From positions 1,178,001-1,242,000 of the forward strand of contig JAPVLO010000182.1 of NCBI GenBank assembly GCA_027257055.1: a stretch of 64,000 nucleotides of DNA, read 5' to 3'. Positions 33,165-43,400 of the stretch are shown piece after piece (the stretch's first letter is position 1; every line of letters begins with the position of its first letter). Source of the stretch: Cephalopachus bancanus (Eukaryota > Chordata > Mammalia > Primates > Tarsiidae). The notes under the pieces are model-generated. The model was not told where the DNA came from. It saw only the letters and a list, made by a program, of their open reading frames with translations, and did no database searches. The position numbers and the translations under genes were made by a program.

Positions 33165-36100
33165 CTGGCCCTCCCACCCCGCCAGGTTTCCCGGGGGTGC
33201 TGGCTTCTCGGGAGCCTTCCTTGGCCACCAGGCCCGCTTTCCCGCCAAAGTCAGCCAAAAGCCTTCTCTCCCGAGCAGAGGGTTCTCTGCGGAGCTCTGG
33301 AGCTCCGCTGCCTTCTGCTCGGCACAGAGCACCTGGGTTCCTTCTTTCCCTGGCCTCTCCCCCGCCACGACTCTGATCTGAGTCCTCGGCCACTCTGAGA
33401 ATTAAACGACTGATGGTCCTAAGTGCTGGGAGTCTTTGGAACTTGTCCTTATTTGCACTTCAAGTGGGTCTGAGCTGTAGGGATGGCGATTACAACGCAC
33501 GAAGGGACCGGAGGAGAGAGAGAGGGCCGGAGCAGAGGCTGAGCGCTGGGAGGGAGCAGAAATCGTCTGAGCACGGCTGTGGGCCCGCCCAGGAGCCATG
33601 GAGAGACGAGACGGCTCCCTCGCGGGACTCGCCCAGCCTGCCCTCCGGAAGTTCGGCGTGTGTGGGCGGAGACGGTCTGCCTGGCACTGGCGACAGGCCA
33701 TGGCCACCCCGACCAACTCGAGGGCGAGCAGGTGCTTCGAACTTGAGTCCTTTGAAGTGTTGCTTCCCTGTCGCCAGCCCACGGGTCGGGGGTCCCAAGC
33801 CTTCAGGGAACAGGCGGCGTTGGGGTTAAGCCAAGAGAGGGTCTGGGCCCTGGAACGAGGACGCTTCTTCGGGGGAAGCGGCCCAGGCCGACCGGGCCCA
33901 GTGCTGGGAGAGCCGCTGGGCGATGCGGAGCCGCGTTGACCGCCCCCAGCCCTGGACGACTGGCTCCAAGTTCCCTTCCTGCACGGCGGCCTCTGCATGA
34001 TTTCCGGTCTGGTGGGCGCCCACATGGCCAGCCCTGGTGATGTCTACATGGGAGCCCCTGCCCGATTGTCCCCTGGCTGGTCGGGATGTGCTCAAACTGG
34101 GAGGGCCTGCTGTGTGTATTTTAGGTACAGGCGGGCTTTGGGGGGCAAATGTAACACAATTCCATGAGTGCCCCCCCAATCCCCCCAGACTTTACTCAGG
34201 TCACTTGCAACCAGAGAAAGCCCAAATGTGCACGTTGCGTTGTATTTCCATGTGCAGAGAGAGGCTGAGGGCACAGGAGGGTCCAGGAGTTTAAGAATTC
34301 TGGCTCTAGAGTCCGATGACCTGCACTAAACGCCGTGAGACCTTTGTCAAGTTGCATAATTCCTCTGAACCTCAGTTTTCTCCTGTGTCAAATGGAGCTG
34401 TTAATGCCAGTTCTTGGCTCAAGGAACTTGAAATGGGTGAAGTCCATGGAAAGCACTTATCACAGAGATGGATGTGAAAAAAAAAAAACTCCATAAATAT
34501 TAGCTCTGCATAAGTGGCATAGACCAGAAGGAGAGGAGATACAGAATGAGACTTGGTGGCCAGGAAGGAGGGGGGTGGAAACAAACACTTATCTTTCCCC
34601 GTTCTGCTTTTCCCGGAAGGAGAGGCCTCTGGATAGTGTTCCTTCTGCTGTTTTCTGAACTGGCTCAGAAGTTCTCGTTTCTAGCGGTGAAGGTGTCCAC
34701 GGATAAGTGTCAGTGCTGCTCCCACCCACCATAGTGCTGCCAGCTTTTACCCCCCCAGAGTCCTGGAACCTTGTAGACCCTTCCTGCCGCAGGCACCACT
34801 GGTAATTAGGAGAACATGGACTCATGGATTGTTCCCTTTGGAGAACATCTTCGTTTGCCTGGATTTGTTGGCTGTCCTATGAAGTCCTTGGAACGTATGT
34901 GAATTAAGTATTTTTCCCGGTTAGAGATGGACAACTTTCCTCACACCTGGCTTCCCGGGGTACTTGGCAGCGGGCCAGAGTGCAGCGTGTCTGTGGTTGT
35001 TTGTGGAGGCCCCGTGGGGGAACCGCCTTGTTCTCAGCTCTCTCCCAGCGACGGACCAAGGGACTCTGGCAGTGTCTGCCTCTCCACAGACACCTACATG
35101 CATGTCTCTGGACGGAAAGGATGGTTGAGTTATAAAACAACATTTAAAAATTATACATGTCAATCCATTTCTAGAGATCTACTTCAACAACTTGGAGGTC
35201 TCATTTGTGCTGGGGCAACTCTGCCCCAGCATTGGTAATCTCCTTACCCTGGCTAATTTTGGTGTCACCAGGGACACCATAAGTGTCTCCCAAGGGTTCT
35301 GAATTTCTTCCCCTTGGGTCTGGAATTGGATCGAAGAGGTAGCCCATGAGTTATGGTCCAAGACACAGAGAAGCCTTCCTTGACGTCGTTCCCAACCCAC
35401 CAGCTCCCTTACACCCACCTGAGTCCACGGGCAGAGGCAAGCACAATTCCTGACCTCCCCAAACAAGGACCCGATTCTCCAGCCCCACCTTGGAGCTGCA
35501 GGGTTGGACCAGTGTGGGACGTCGTTTTCTGCTGTCCTTGACTGGGCAGTTCATTCTCCATCAGTGGACAGCAGGACTGTGTAAGGCGGCTGTAAAAATC
35601 CACATGTGGGCCTTGTTCTGGTGATGGCCAAGGGCTGGACAGGCTCAGTTCCACTGAGGACGCTGGACTCCTCGGTTGCCATTTCATTAGTGACAAGTAG
35701 AATTCAGCCTCTTCTGCAAGTAAATAAATAGTCATCCTCATCCCCAGGCCCGAATGCCTCAGATTGGTTACCTTTAGTTTCTCGCACGGACAGATTCAGT
35801 GCTAGGTTCTTCTCCCCCTGCCTCACATGGCCAGCCTTAGCCTCACCCCCACCCCACAGAAGTCTAGGGTTCCTCTTTCGAGCCGGCGAGTGCTCTCAGA
35901 CCGCAGGCTTGAGTGCTTCTTTCCCTCTCCTCCTAATAAGCTCTAGAAACTTTTTCCCCGGGAAGAACCAAAGGGAGCGCTCTTTGCTTAGCCTGGCACC
36001 TGCAAAGGCAGCAGCAGACACGTTGAGGGGGTCTTCTTGGAAAAGCGGCGGGGCCGAGATCAGAAAGAACCCGAGCAGAGTCTCTGCCTAGGACTTGCCT

Positions 36101-36590
36101 GGCTCCTTGGATCTGGCCCGAGGCCCGCCGGCTGAAGGGCGGAAGGGGCCGCACGTGACTCCAAACAAGACAACGTCCTGCGGCTCCCACTCGCCCCCGC
36201 CCCCTTTCTCGCTGTCCAGCCCGCCGCTCCCTGCTGGGGACCCTAGAGCTGTGGAAAAAGTCCTGGTCTTCCCGGGCAGTGGGTCGTTTTCGCCAGGGGG
36301 AGGCCTGGAGGCGAGTGGTTCTCATTCCCCCTTGCTTTTTTGTTGCTCCTGAGACCTTGGCCAGGCAGGTGGCTCTGTGCATATCAAGGGGAGGAGGTCC
36401 TGGGACAGGAGGCCAGGAGCCCGCGGGGAGCGGAGGCTTGGGGGCACGAGGCGCAGCAGGCCGAGCCTGTGCAGATCTCTGCAGACGCTGGGGGCGACCG
36501 AGCGTGTGACCAGGACGCTTCTCCCCATGCCTGCGTGTGAGCCCGTGTACCCAAGTGTGTGTCGTCTCCGCATTCGTGTTTGACTTCCGA
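33165..36590. other. Intergenic, mixed composition, one MIR
   Basis: Moderate GC, no CpG island, no recognisable coding exon. An old MIR-like repeat sits at about 34.29-34.48 kb. One CACGTG lies at 36152-36157. Confidence 0.5.
34290..34480 (+). repeat. MIR SINE
   Basis: 'gagacctttgtcaagttgc', 'ctctgaacctcagttttctc' and 'caaatggagctgttaatg' match the MIR order. Confidence 0.75.
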
Positions 36591-36606
36591 GAGGCGCGTG
36601 GGCGTG

Positions 36607-36639
36607 CACGTGGGTGTACGAAGCACGTGCACGCACGTG
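36607..36639. promoter_or_regulatory. Cluster of three CACGTG E-boxes
   Basis: CACGTG occurs at 36607-36612, 36624-36629 and 36634-36639, with further copies at 36152-36157 and 36761-36766. The motif binds bHLH factors of the MYC/USF/MITF type. Clustering at the edge of a CpG island is suggestive; occupancy is unknown. Confidence 0.4.
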
Positions 36640-36679
36640 TGTGCTGCCGGCTGGACACGGCTCTGAGCAGCCACGCGAG

Positions 36680-37290
36680 CTGCACGCACGACCCTGGCGC
36701 GTGCAAGCTTCCGTACCAGCACCAAGTAGGTGCCGGTGTCCCCGCGGTTATTTCGGGGCGCACGTGGGCGGACTCGGACCGTCGGCCCGGGTTCTCGCGA
36801 GGGCCGCCAAGCGACCCGGAGCGCGGAGCGTGCGAAGCGTCGCCTCCCAGCCCTGCGGAGGCCGGCGGGGGCGGGGGCGCCCGGGGAGCGCCGCCACCTC
36901 GCGCGGGGCCGCCGTCCGCGCCTCCCCGGCGCGCGGCGGGCTCAGCGCGGCCCGCGGTCTCGCGTCCTGCGAAGCCGGGCAGGCCGGGGAGAGGGAGCCG
37001 GGCCCGGGGCGCGGGCTCTCCCGGCCTCGGGGGCGCGGCCGCCCGGGCGCGGCCACACAAGGCCGCCTTTGTGGCGGCGCCCGCCCGCTCCTGCGCAGAG
37101 CGAGCGCGGCGAACAATAGCGCAATGTTGCCGCCCGCCGGGCCCGGCTCGCCCGGCCACACCGCGGCGGCCGAAGGCGAGGAAACCGGGTGGCGCGTTTT
37201 TATGGTCCCGAATATAAAACCGGGGCTTCCCCCCCTCGCGCGCGCCCCTTGCCCCGGTGCCGATCGAAAGCAGATAAATTTATGAAGGGC
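36680..37290. promoter_or_regulatory. CpG island with TATA-like box; candidate alternative promoter
   Basis: CpG-dense to about 37.2 kb, then a TATA-like TATAAAA at 37213-37219 with GC-rich flanks. This is 4.6 kb upstream of the TBX15 coding exon. It could start an upstream TBX15 leader or a non-coding RNA. No exon could be defined from the sequence alone. Confidence 0.4.
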
Positions 37291-37470
37291 AAGCTAAGAG
37301 AATAATTACAGGGTGAAGGCCGTTAAATTTTATTTCCAGTCCCAAAGGCAAGACCTGCGATTTTATTGCAAACATCTGGAAGGGCCGAGAGATGGGCACG
37401 CTGCTGGCCTGAAATAAAAATACGGTATTTTATTTCGAGAAAACAAAAAAACATCATTAAAGCCCCCTCG
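37255..37470. promoter_or_regulatory. AT-rich block with homeodomain-like sites; candidate conserved element
   Basis: It follows the CpG island abruptly. It contains many TAAT/TTAT-type cores ('ataaatttatgaaggg', 'gaataattacaggg', 'gattttattgc', 'acatcattaaagcc') and a CATCTG E-box. Free of recognisable repeats and low in CpG. The style is that of a HOX/PBX-responsive developmental enhancer, by inference only. Confidence 0.42.
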
Positions 37471-37499
37471 CCCCCGCGGACTCTTCGTTTTTAAAAGTG

Positions 37500-39195
37500 T
37501 GTGTGGGGGGGGAGTGGTCAACGACCCACGACGGCCCCTCGGCGGCTCTCAGAGGCCCGAACGGACGCAGCGACTGGGGAGGAGTCTGCCAGGGTGGCCC
37601 CGCCGGCCGGCGTAGGGCGGGCGTTTCCAGAAAGCGACGCCCAGACCCGCCCCGCCGCCCCGTTTCGTGCTTTTGGGGTCGCTCTGGGGCTCCGACAGGA
37701 GAAGGGGGTGCAGAGCGGACACGTTGGCCTCACATTCCCGGAAGATTCGGTCACGGCAAGAATCAGACTCCAGGTCTCTCAGCCCCAGACCGGTGGCCTC
37801 GCCCGTTTTGCTGAGTTGTTAGGTGTTTAGAAGCCTCCGCCTGGAGGACGGGGCAACCGAGGCCCAAGCCGCTGACGGACTTGCCTGAGGACGCACATTT
37901 TGGGAGCTACGGCGGGCCTGGTCGCTAGGCTCCGCCTCCCCTCGGAGTCCCGACGGCTTCTTCCCACCCCGTAGACGCCTCATAATGTTTTATACCTGCC
38001 TTGATGGGCGAATTCATTATAACTCCTTCGCCCCCACAGGGTGCCCGGCCCACGTGTTTAGGGGCAGCCTAACATGTCCCGCTGGCCGACTATTTTTAAC
38101 TTTGTTTTCAATTACTCTCTCAAAACTCCCAAATCAAAGCCGTCTGCTGGTTCACCTTGGGACTGAGGCGTGAGCAGCCATGGGGTTTAAGGTGGTATTT
38201 GGGGGCCGTCATGGGAGGAAAAGACAGGTATGGGCAGGATGTGGGTGCTCCAATTCCGGGAATGCCTGTTTGTGTTGACGACGTGTCCTGACGGGGCTGA
38301 GCTCTGTTTCCCTCTGAAACGTGGAAGTATCTGGACGGGTCGGTCCGTTTTTCGGTGGGCACTCACGTGGCTGCCTCTCCCTTTCTGGTGTTTCTCTTGC
38401 CAAGTGTAGACCTGGACCTCCACCTCCCCCTTCGTCCTTGCAGGTGGTCAGTGACCCCCCAGGCTATCCTTTGACTCGCCAGGCCCCCAACAACCCTCTT
38501 GTCCTCTTCGGGCCCTGCAGCCTGTAAGGTGGGGGCCTGTGGCCTGGCCTTTGTCAATCAGGTCCCACCTAAAATAGACCTGAAATGGACTCACCTGCAC
38601 CTTCCTGGTGTAGGATCCCCCCGGGGCCACAAAGTTGGAGCCTGTAGCTGGGAAATCGGGGTAGGGCCTTGGGAATTAACCTCACAAACTAGGGACCCCA
38701 CTCTTATCCTTAAAGGCGAAAGGAGAGAGAAACTACAGTGCGGAGAGGCGATTTGAAGATTTGATGGAATCAGTCGAAGGGAAATGCTTGTCAGACTTTC
38801 AGAGTCTTACAGCGAATCTCCCCAGTCCGCCGTTCGCCTCCTTCCTCAGCCACGTACGATTAGATACCTAAGTCACATGTGTCAAACCACCCTTTCTCCA
38901 GACCTTCGTGGCCACCAGCACAGAGTCAGTCACACACCAAGGAGTGCATGCCCCTTGGGGGAAAGGGGACTCAGATGGACTCCTATCAAGTCCCAGAAAA
39001 TTTCGCCGCCCCTCCCACGTACCTAAAGGAAACCTCTTATTTTCAAGACTATCACACACCAGCCACTTTCACTGGAGTCCTGCTGGTTTGGGTGGTCTAC
39101 CCCACAATTCCAGGATGTGTGTTTCCATGGAACGGGGGTCGGAGCAACCTGTGTGCAATCTGAAGGGGGGTATGGGAACTCGGTCAGCTCTCTGC
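37500..39195. other. Intergenic, nothing firmly recognised
   Basis: Contains an AT-rich, non-repeat block at about 37.98-38.16 kb between GC-rich parts. No coding exon recognised. Confidence 0.5.
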
Positions 39196-39199
39196 TGAG

Positions 39200-40880
39200 C
39201 GTGTGCTTCGGGGTGGGGTGCAGACGCACGCCGTCGAGGGCACTGCCCTGCTCTACCCGCGTCTCTCGGACACCGTGTCCGTGGACACACGAGCACGTCG
39301 TTCAGGCCTCCAGCCCGGAGTTTAGGTTCGCGGGTACCCGAAAAGCCCCCCTTTGGAGGAGGTTTCCGTGGTCCGAGAGGCGGTGCGTGGCCTACGGCAT
39401 GTGCCCCTCTCAATCCGCCCCGGGCCTGCGGGAGAGCTCGCAGCCGAGGCTGCCAGAGAGAGGTGCGAGACCCCGGCGACGGGGAGGAAGCAACTGCGAG
39501 AGTGCGGAGGCCGGTCCCGCCGCGGCTGCCCCAGGCCTGGTCGGGACAGGCTCCGGCCGCTGGCGGAGGACGCCGGGCGACACCGGCGTGGGGAGCCGCG
39601 GGCGAGGCGGGAGCCGCTGGCCAAGAAAACTGCGCGCTCCTGGCCCGCCTGGTCTCCACACCCTTTGCTGCGGCCGGGCAGCAGTGAGTGCGCGGGCGCT
39701 TTCGGCGAGGGCTCCGGGAAGCCACGCGAGTGGAGGATCCGGCGCCTCTCCACCCGGCTCCCAAAGTGCGCCCGAGCCGAGCGGCAGGGGACGCGGAGGG
39801 GCTCAGAGCCCTGCTTTCAGCGGCCCGGCGCTCTTGTGCGTGCCCTCTGGGGGCCTCCGGGCTTGAGACGCGGTCCGGGAAGGCCCGGGAGGCCAGGCCA
39901 GGCTGCACCACGCGCCTCCCGTGGCCTTTCCATTAGTCGTTCAGCGTGTGCTGCCGCCACTCGTCCAGGCCGGAGCCCGCTTGGAAGGGAGTCCAAGAGT
40001 AGCCTTTCATGCTGTCCCCCAAGGAGGCCCGAGCGCATTCAGGACACTCGGTCTCGGCCTTAAGCGCCAGAGCGCTTCCGACTGCAAGAACAGGGACCAG
40101 ATTTCCCGGGCCGAGGCAGAGTGCGGCGACAGGCCGTCCCTTCTCTCCACAAGGCGGGAGGACCAGCGAGCGCTGAGCGGGGGGCCGCCAACACGCTGCG
40201 GGCCCCTCGCCTCGACTGTTGGGCGCAGAGGCCTGGCTGTCGGTGCAGCTCGTCTGCAGGGCCTCTCAGTCTGTCGCCCGCCCTGGCGCCGGGCTCCTTC
40301 CGGCTTCTTTGCTCTGGGATGGAGCTGCCTCGACCGGGGCGTGGGGACCGCGTCTAGGCCGCTGCCCGCGACTCGAGAGACGTTCCCCGGCTGGGCAGGG
40401 CCGACTTCTGCGCGCGCGCGCGCTTCCTCCGCGCAAGACTGCGCTCGGGTCTCCAAGGGCCCTAACGGGGGAGGCGGCGTGGGAAATAAGGGCCGGGAGC
40501 GTTGGACTTTCCCTTCCTCAGGAAGCCGCGTTGAACCCGCTGTTCCCGAAAGGTTAAGAAAGCTGGCGGGGGATCCGCGCGGCGGGGAGAGCCGGGCTGT
40601 CTCGGGGCGATGGGATTTGAAGGGAGATTTTGAAAAGTTGCTGCCCACGTCCCTAGCTGCTCTCGCCCGACACCCCTCCGCGGGTTCCCAGAACCGGAGC
40701 CCGGAACAGGCGAAGCGCAGGCCCGCGCTCGCGCCGCGGAGACGGCGCCTGTGTGCTGCGCGCGGGCGCCCAGCCGAGGCCTCCAGCGGGGCGCGCCCTG
40801 GTCCCGGCGCTCCAGGCCGCCTCCTGCTCTCCGGGCCGGCGCCAGGTAGAGCGGGAAGAAGGCGGCCTTCCCATTTCCAG
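39200..40880. promoter_or_regulatory. CpG island upstream of TBX15 promoter
   Basis: CpG-rich DNA that merges, after a short dip at about 40.9-41.0 kb, with the island holding the TBX15 first exon. Contains an alternating (CG)n run at about 40.41 kb. Open frames are compositional. Confidence 0.68.
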
Positions 40881-41341
40881 CTACAAGACCCGGGAGAGCA
40901 ACAGGGATTTGGGGTTGTTTCGTTTTGCCTTGGCCAGAGTTGTTTAGAAAACATCCACGAGGACCTTTAAAAAAAACCAAAAACCTGTGTGGTGAAATCC
41001 GGGAAGCAGCAGACCCGAAAGCACCCGGAGACAGGCGCGAGATTATCGGGGTCGTTCTCTGGCGTTTGGGACAGGTTAGCCTTTTGTCGCAGTCCCAGAA
41101 TTCCGGATCCGCAAGGAAAACGACCGAGCGCGCGGCGTCTGCGAGACCCGGCGGGACTCGGAGGGCAACGTGTGGGTTTGGGGTCCGCGGGCTCGCGGCG
41201 GCGCAGACCTGCCCTCGACTCCCCGCTCTCCTTCCTGCGCCCTCGGGCGAGCGGGCCGGGGAGCCAGGGGTTAAAGCCGGCCGGGGGCGTCGCGGGACGG
41301 CGGGCCGCCGCCTGGGCCCGGGCCTCAGTCTCTCCCCGCCT

Positions 41342-41404
41342 CCCATTGGCCCGCTGGCGCGGGGTTTCTCCGGTTCCCTCCTCGCCATTGGCCGGGGGCG
41401 GGCC
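41342..41404 (+). promoter_or_regulatory. TBX15: TBX15 core promoter elements: two inverted CCAAT boxes and a GC box
   Basis: CCCATTGGCC at 41342-41351 and GCCATTGGCC at 41384-41393 are inverted CCAAT (NF-Y type) sites, 42 bp apart (about four helical turns). GGGGGCGGGCC at 41394-41404 is an Sp/KLF GC box touching the second. No TATA box follows, which fits a CpG-island promoter. The transcription start is expected within roughly 100 bp downstream (41.43-41.53 kb); this is inferred. Confidence 0.6.
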
Positions 41405-41592
41405 CGCTCCCCCCGCGGTCTTCTTCTTCCTCCCCGCCCTCTCCCTCGCCCCGCGGACAGGAGCGCGCCGCCGGCCCCCGTTCCTCGCGGAGGGAGGAAT
41501 TCCGGGGAAAAAGTCCCAGCAGTTTGGCTCGGAGGCCGGACGGAGACCGGGAGCGAGAGGGCGAGGGAGGCGAGAGGGCAGCCGCGGCGAAG

Positions 41593-41619
41593 ATGAGGGC
41601 CCGCGGGCCCAGCCTGTGA
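41593..41619 (+). other. Upstream ORF 1 in the presumed TBX15 leader
   Basis: ATG at 41593 with an A at position -3 opens 8 codons (MRARGPSL) and ends at TGA 41617-41619. It lies in the leader only if transcription begins upstream, as the promoter elements suggest. It overlaps a 14-bp perfect palindrome at 41597-41610. Confidence 0.45.
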
Positions 41620-41653
41620 GCGCCGGCCGGGCGGGGACGCCGGCGGGGCGCTC

Positions 41654-41692
41654 ATGCGGCGAGCGGGCGGCGCTCGGGGCGCGCGTTCCTAG
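41654..41692 (+). other. Upstream ORF 2 in the presumed TBX15 leader
   Basis: ATG at 41654 opens 12 codons (MRRAGGARGARS) and ends at TAG 41690-41692, 175 bases before the main ATG. The context is weak (C at -3). It could reduce main-frame initiation. Confidence 0.4.
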
Positions 41693-41867
41693 CGGCCGGG
41701 GCGGCTCGGGGCGCGGGCGGGCGGGCGGGCGCGCGGGGCCGCGGGGCCGCCGCCGGGGCCTCGGCCTGGGCCGCCTCGCTCGGCCGGCCCGGCGGGCGCT
41801 CGGAGCGCGAGGCGCGGGCTGCCCCCTCGGCCGCGGGGGCCCGCGGGGCCGGGCGCGCGCGGCTAAG

Positions 41868-42072
41868 ATGAGTGAGCGGCGAAGATCTGCAGTCGCCCTG
41901 AGCTCGCGAGCACATGCCTTCTCGGTCGAAGCCTTGATCGGCTCCAACAAGAAGCGGAAACTGCGGGCCTGGGAGGAGAAGGGGCTGGACCTGTCCATGG
42001 AGGCGCTGAGCCCCGCGGGCCCCCTCGGAGACGCGGAGGACGCGGCCGCGCACGGCCTGGAGCCCCGCCCGG
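41868..42072 (+). CDS. TBX15: TBX15, first coding exon (T-box transcription factor 15)
   Basis: TBX15 is a nuclear T-box repressor/activator needed for skeletal, limb and craniofacial development, dermal patterning and adipose/muscle identity. This exon encodes residues 1-68, from MSERRRSAVALSSRAHAF to AAAHGLEPRP, closely matching the long isoform as I recall it. FSVEALIG (residues 18-25, 41919-41942) is the eh1-like motif used by Tbx15/Tbx18 to bind Groucho/TLE corepressors. KKRKLR (28-33) is the nuclear localisation signal. The T-box domain is in later exons outside the window. The exon ends CCCGG|GTGAGT at 42072/42073; the leftover G (phase 1) fits the Asp that follows in the known protein. 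The ATG has A at -3. Apparent differences from human are few (A for D at 34, A for T at 56, R for H at 67). The shorter isoform starts in a later exon. Confidence 0.95.
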
Positions 42073-42085
42073 GTGAGTGCGTCGG

Positions 42086-42127
42086 CCGGGCCGGGCCGGG
42101 CCGGGCCGGGCGGCGGGCGGCGGGCGG
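42086..42127 (+). repeat. (CCGGG)5-(CGGCGGG)n G-rich repeat next to the TBX15 donor
   Basis: Five CCGGG units (42086-42110) then CGGCGGG units, starting 13 bases after the exon end. The GGG tracts with 2-nt loops on the sense strand can form a G-quadruplex in RNA or DNA. Confidence 0.9.
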
Positions 42128-42884
42128 AGAGGGCGCCGGCCGCCCCGGGAGCGAGGCCCAGCCGCGGCGCCCGGCCTCGCCCCGACGCGGGCTTCCCTCG
42201 CTTCGCGCGAGGGGGTGCCGGGAGCCTCCCGGGGCTCGCCGGCACCGGCTCGGAGCGGCCGAGCCCAGCCGGGGGTTTCGCCGCCGCCCCCAGCACGGCG
42301 GCCTGCCGACCGGCTTCGCGTCTGGGAGCAGAGCGCAGCGGTCGGGATGCCCCGGCGGAAGGCTCGGGCCCCGGGCGAGGAGGCAGCGGCGGGGCCGCGG
42401 GCGCCGGGAACTCGCTTCCGAGAGCCGGGCCGGCCTGGCGCGGCGCTCCGGGGCCCCGACCCCCAGGCTCGGGAATGCCCGGCGCGCCCCGCGCAGCCCG
42501 GATCGCGGTCCTCGCCTCCTCCCGCCAGCTTTCCGAGGGCGGAGCACACTTCTGTTTCTGCTCGGCTGGCGTTTGCAGAAACGGCGTGAACGCCGGACCC
42601 CTGACCCCGCTCGAGCCCCTCTTCGGGGCCCACCGTTCTGCGCCTTTTCGGGGGGAGGGAGGGAGCGGAGGGGACAGGAGGGCGGTTCGTTTGTGTCTGG
42701 CTCTGTTCGTATCTTGTGTGTATTGAGCGCACGGAACGCGGAAAACAGGGCGGATGCTGACGTCTGTAATTTTAACAGAACCCTAGGAGAGGGGAATACG
42801 ACTGAACTTTTGGTGTTAAGTGCCAAGATTTCAATTGTGCAAAACAGCCCCGGGGAACAGCTGTTGTCGTTGTCGGAAGAATCT

Positions 42885-42960
42885 TGCGCGCGCGCAGACA
42901 CCACACACCCACACGCGCGCGCGCGCGCACACACACGCACACGCACACGCGCACACACAC
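42885..42960. repeat. Alternating (CG)n/(CA)n purine-pyrimidine tract
   Basis: GCGCGCGCGC, then CACACAC, then a CG run at about 42913-42928, then mixed CACG units. Strong Z-DNA-forming composition in TBX15 intron 1. Confidence 0.92.
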
Positions 42961-43189
42961 CCGCTCGGAGCGATCGGCGGCTTCAGAAACTTTCCAGCCC
43001 GGACTCCTAAAACCGAACTGGAGGTGCTTCTGCTGACCGGCCGGGCTAGGGAGGAGACCCCAGTCCGCGCGCTGGCAAGCCCGGGAGGCGGCCGCGGCTC
43101 GCTCCGGGGTAGAGGCGGCCTCCGGCTCAGGAGCCTGGGGATCCCGGCCGGAGAGCGGGCCGACTCGAGGAGGGACAGCTGTCGCTTCG

Positions 43190-43400
43190 TTTTCTCTGTA
43201 GGCAGTGACAGTTCAATTTCCATGCCCCTGAGGCTAATAATAACGCGATTAGCGGGTGACCTGCAGAGACAGGGTTTTATGAATTCTCCGTGTTCCTGTG
43301 GCCCGTTACGGTATTTGGGTTTAGTGCTGGGGAATTATCTTTATTAGTCGATGAAAAGAAAATTAGAAGGAGACTTATTTTGTCCGTCCGCGCCTTTTGC
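43190..43400. promoter_or_regulatory. AT-richer block with homeodomain-like cores; candidate intronic enhancer
   Basis: 'ctaataataacgcgattagc', 'ttttatgaattctcc' and 'gaattatctttattagtcg' lie in non-repeat sequence 1.1-1.3 kb downstream of exon 1, between CpG-rich flanks. TAAT, ATTA and GATTA cores recur. Inference only. Confidence 0.38.

Larger units (their letters stand above)
41000..42720 (+). promoter_or_regulatory. TBX15: CpG island spanning TBX15 promoter, first exon and start of intron 1
   Basis: Continuous CpG-dense sequence covering the CCAAT/GC-box promoter (41.34-41.41 kb), the leader, the coding exon (41868-42072) and about 650 bp of intron. This is the normal setting of a developmental transcription factor gene. 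Confidence 0.85.

Noticed and set aside
31977..33398. 473-codon + frame and 427-codon - frame over a CpG island
   Set aside because: Same compositional effect. The frames also cross a 16-bp minisatellite whose period would disrupt any protein repeat.
40967..42958. 663-codon - frame opposite TBX15 exon 1
   Set aside because: Mirror of the GC-rich TBX15 exon and island; no family resemblance.
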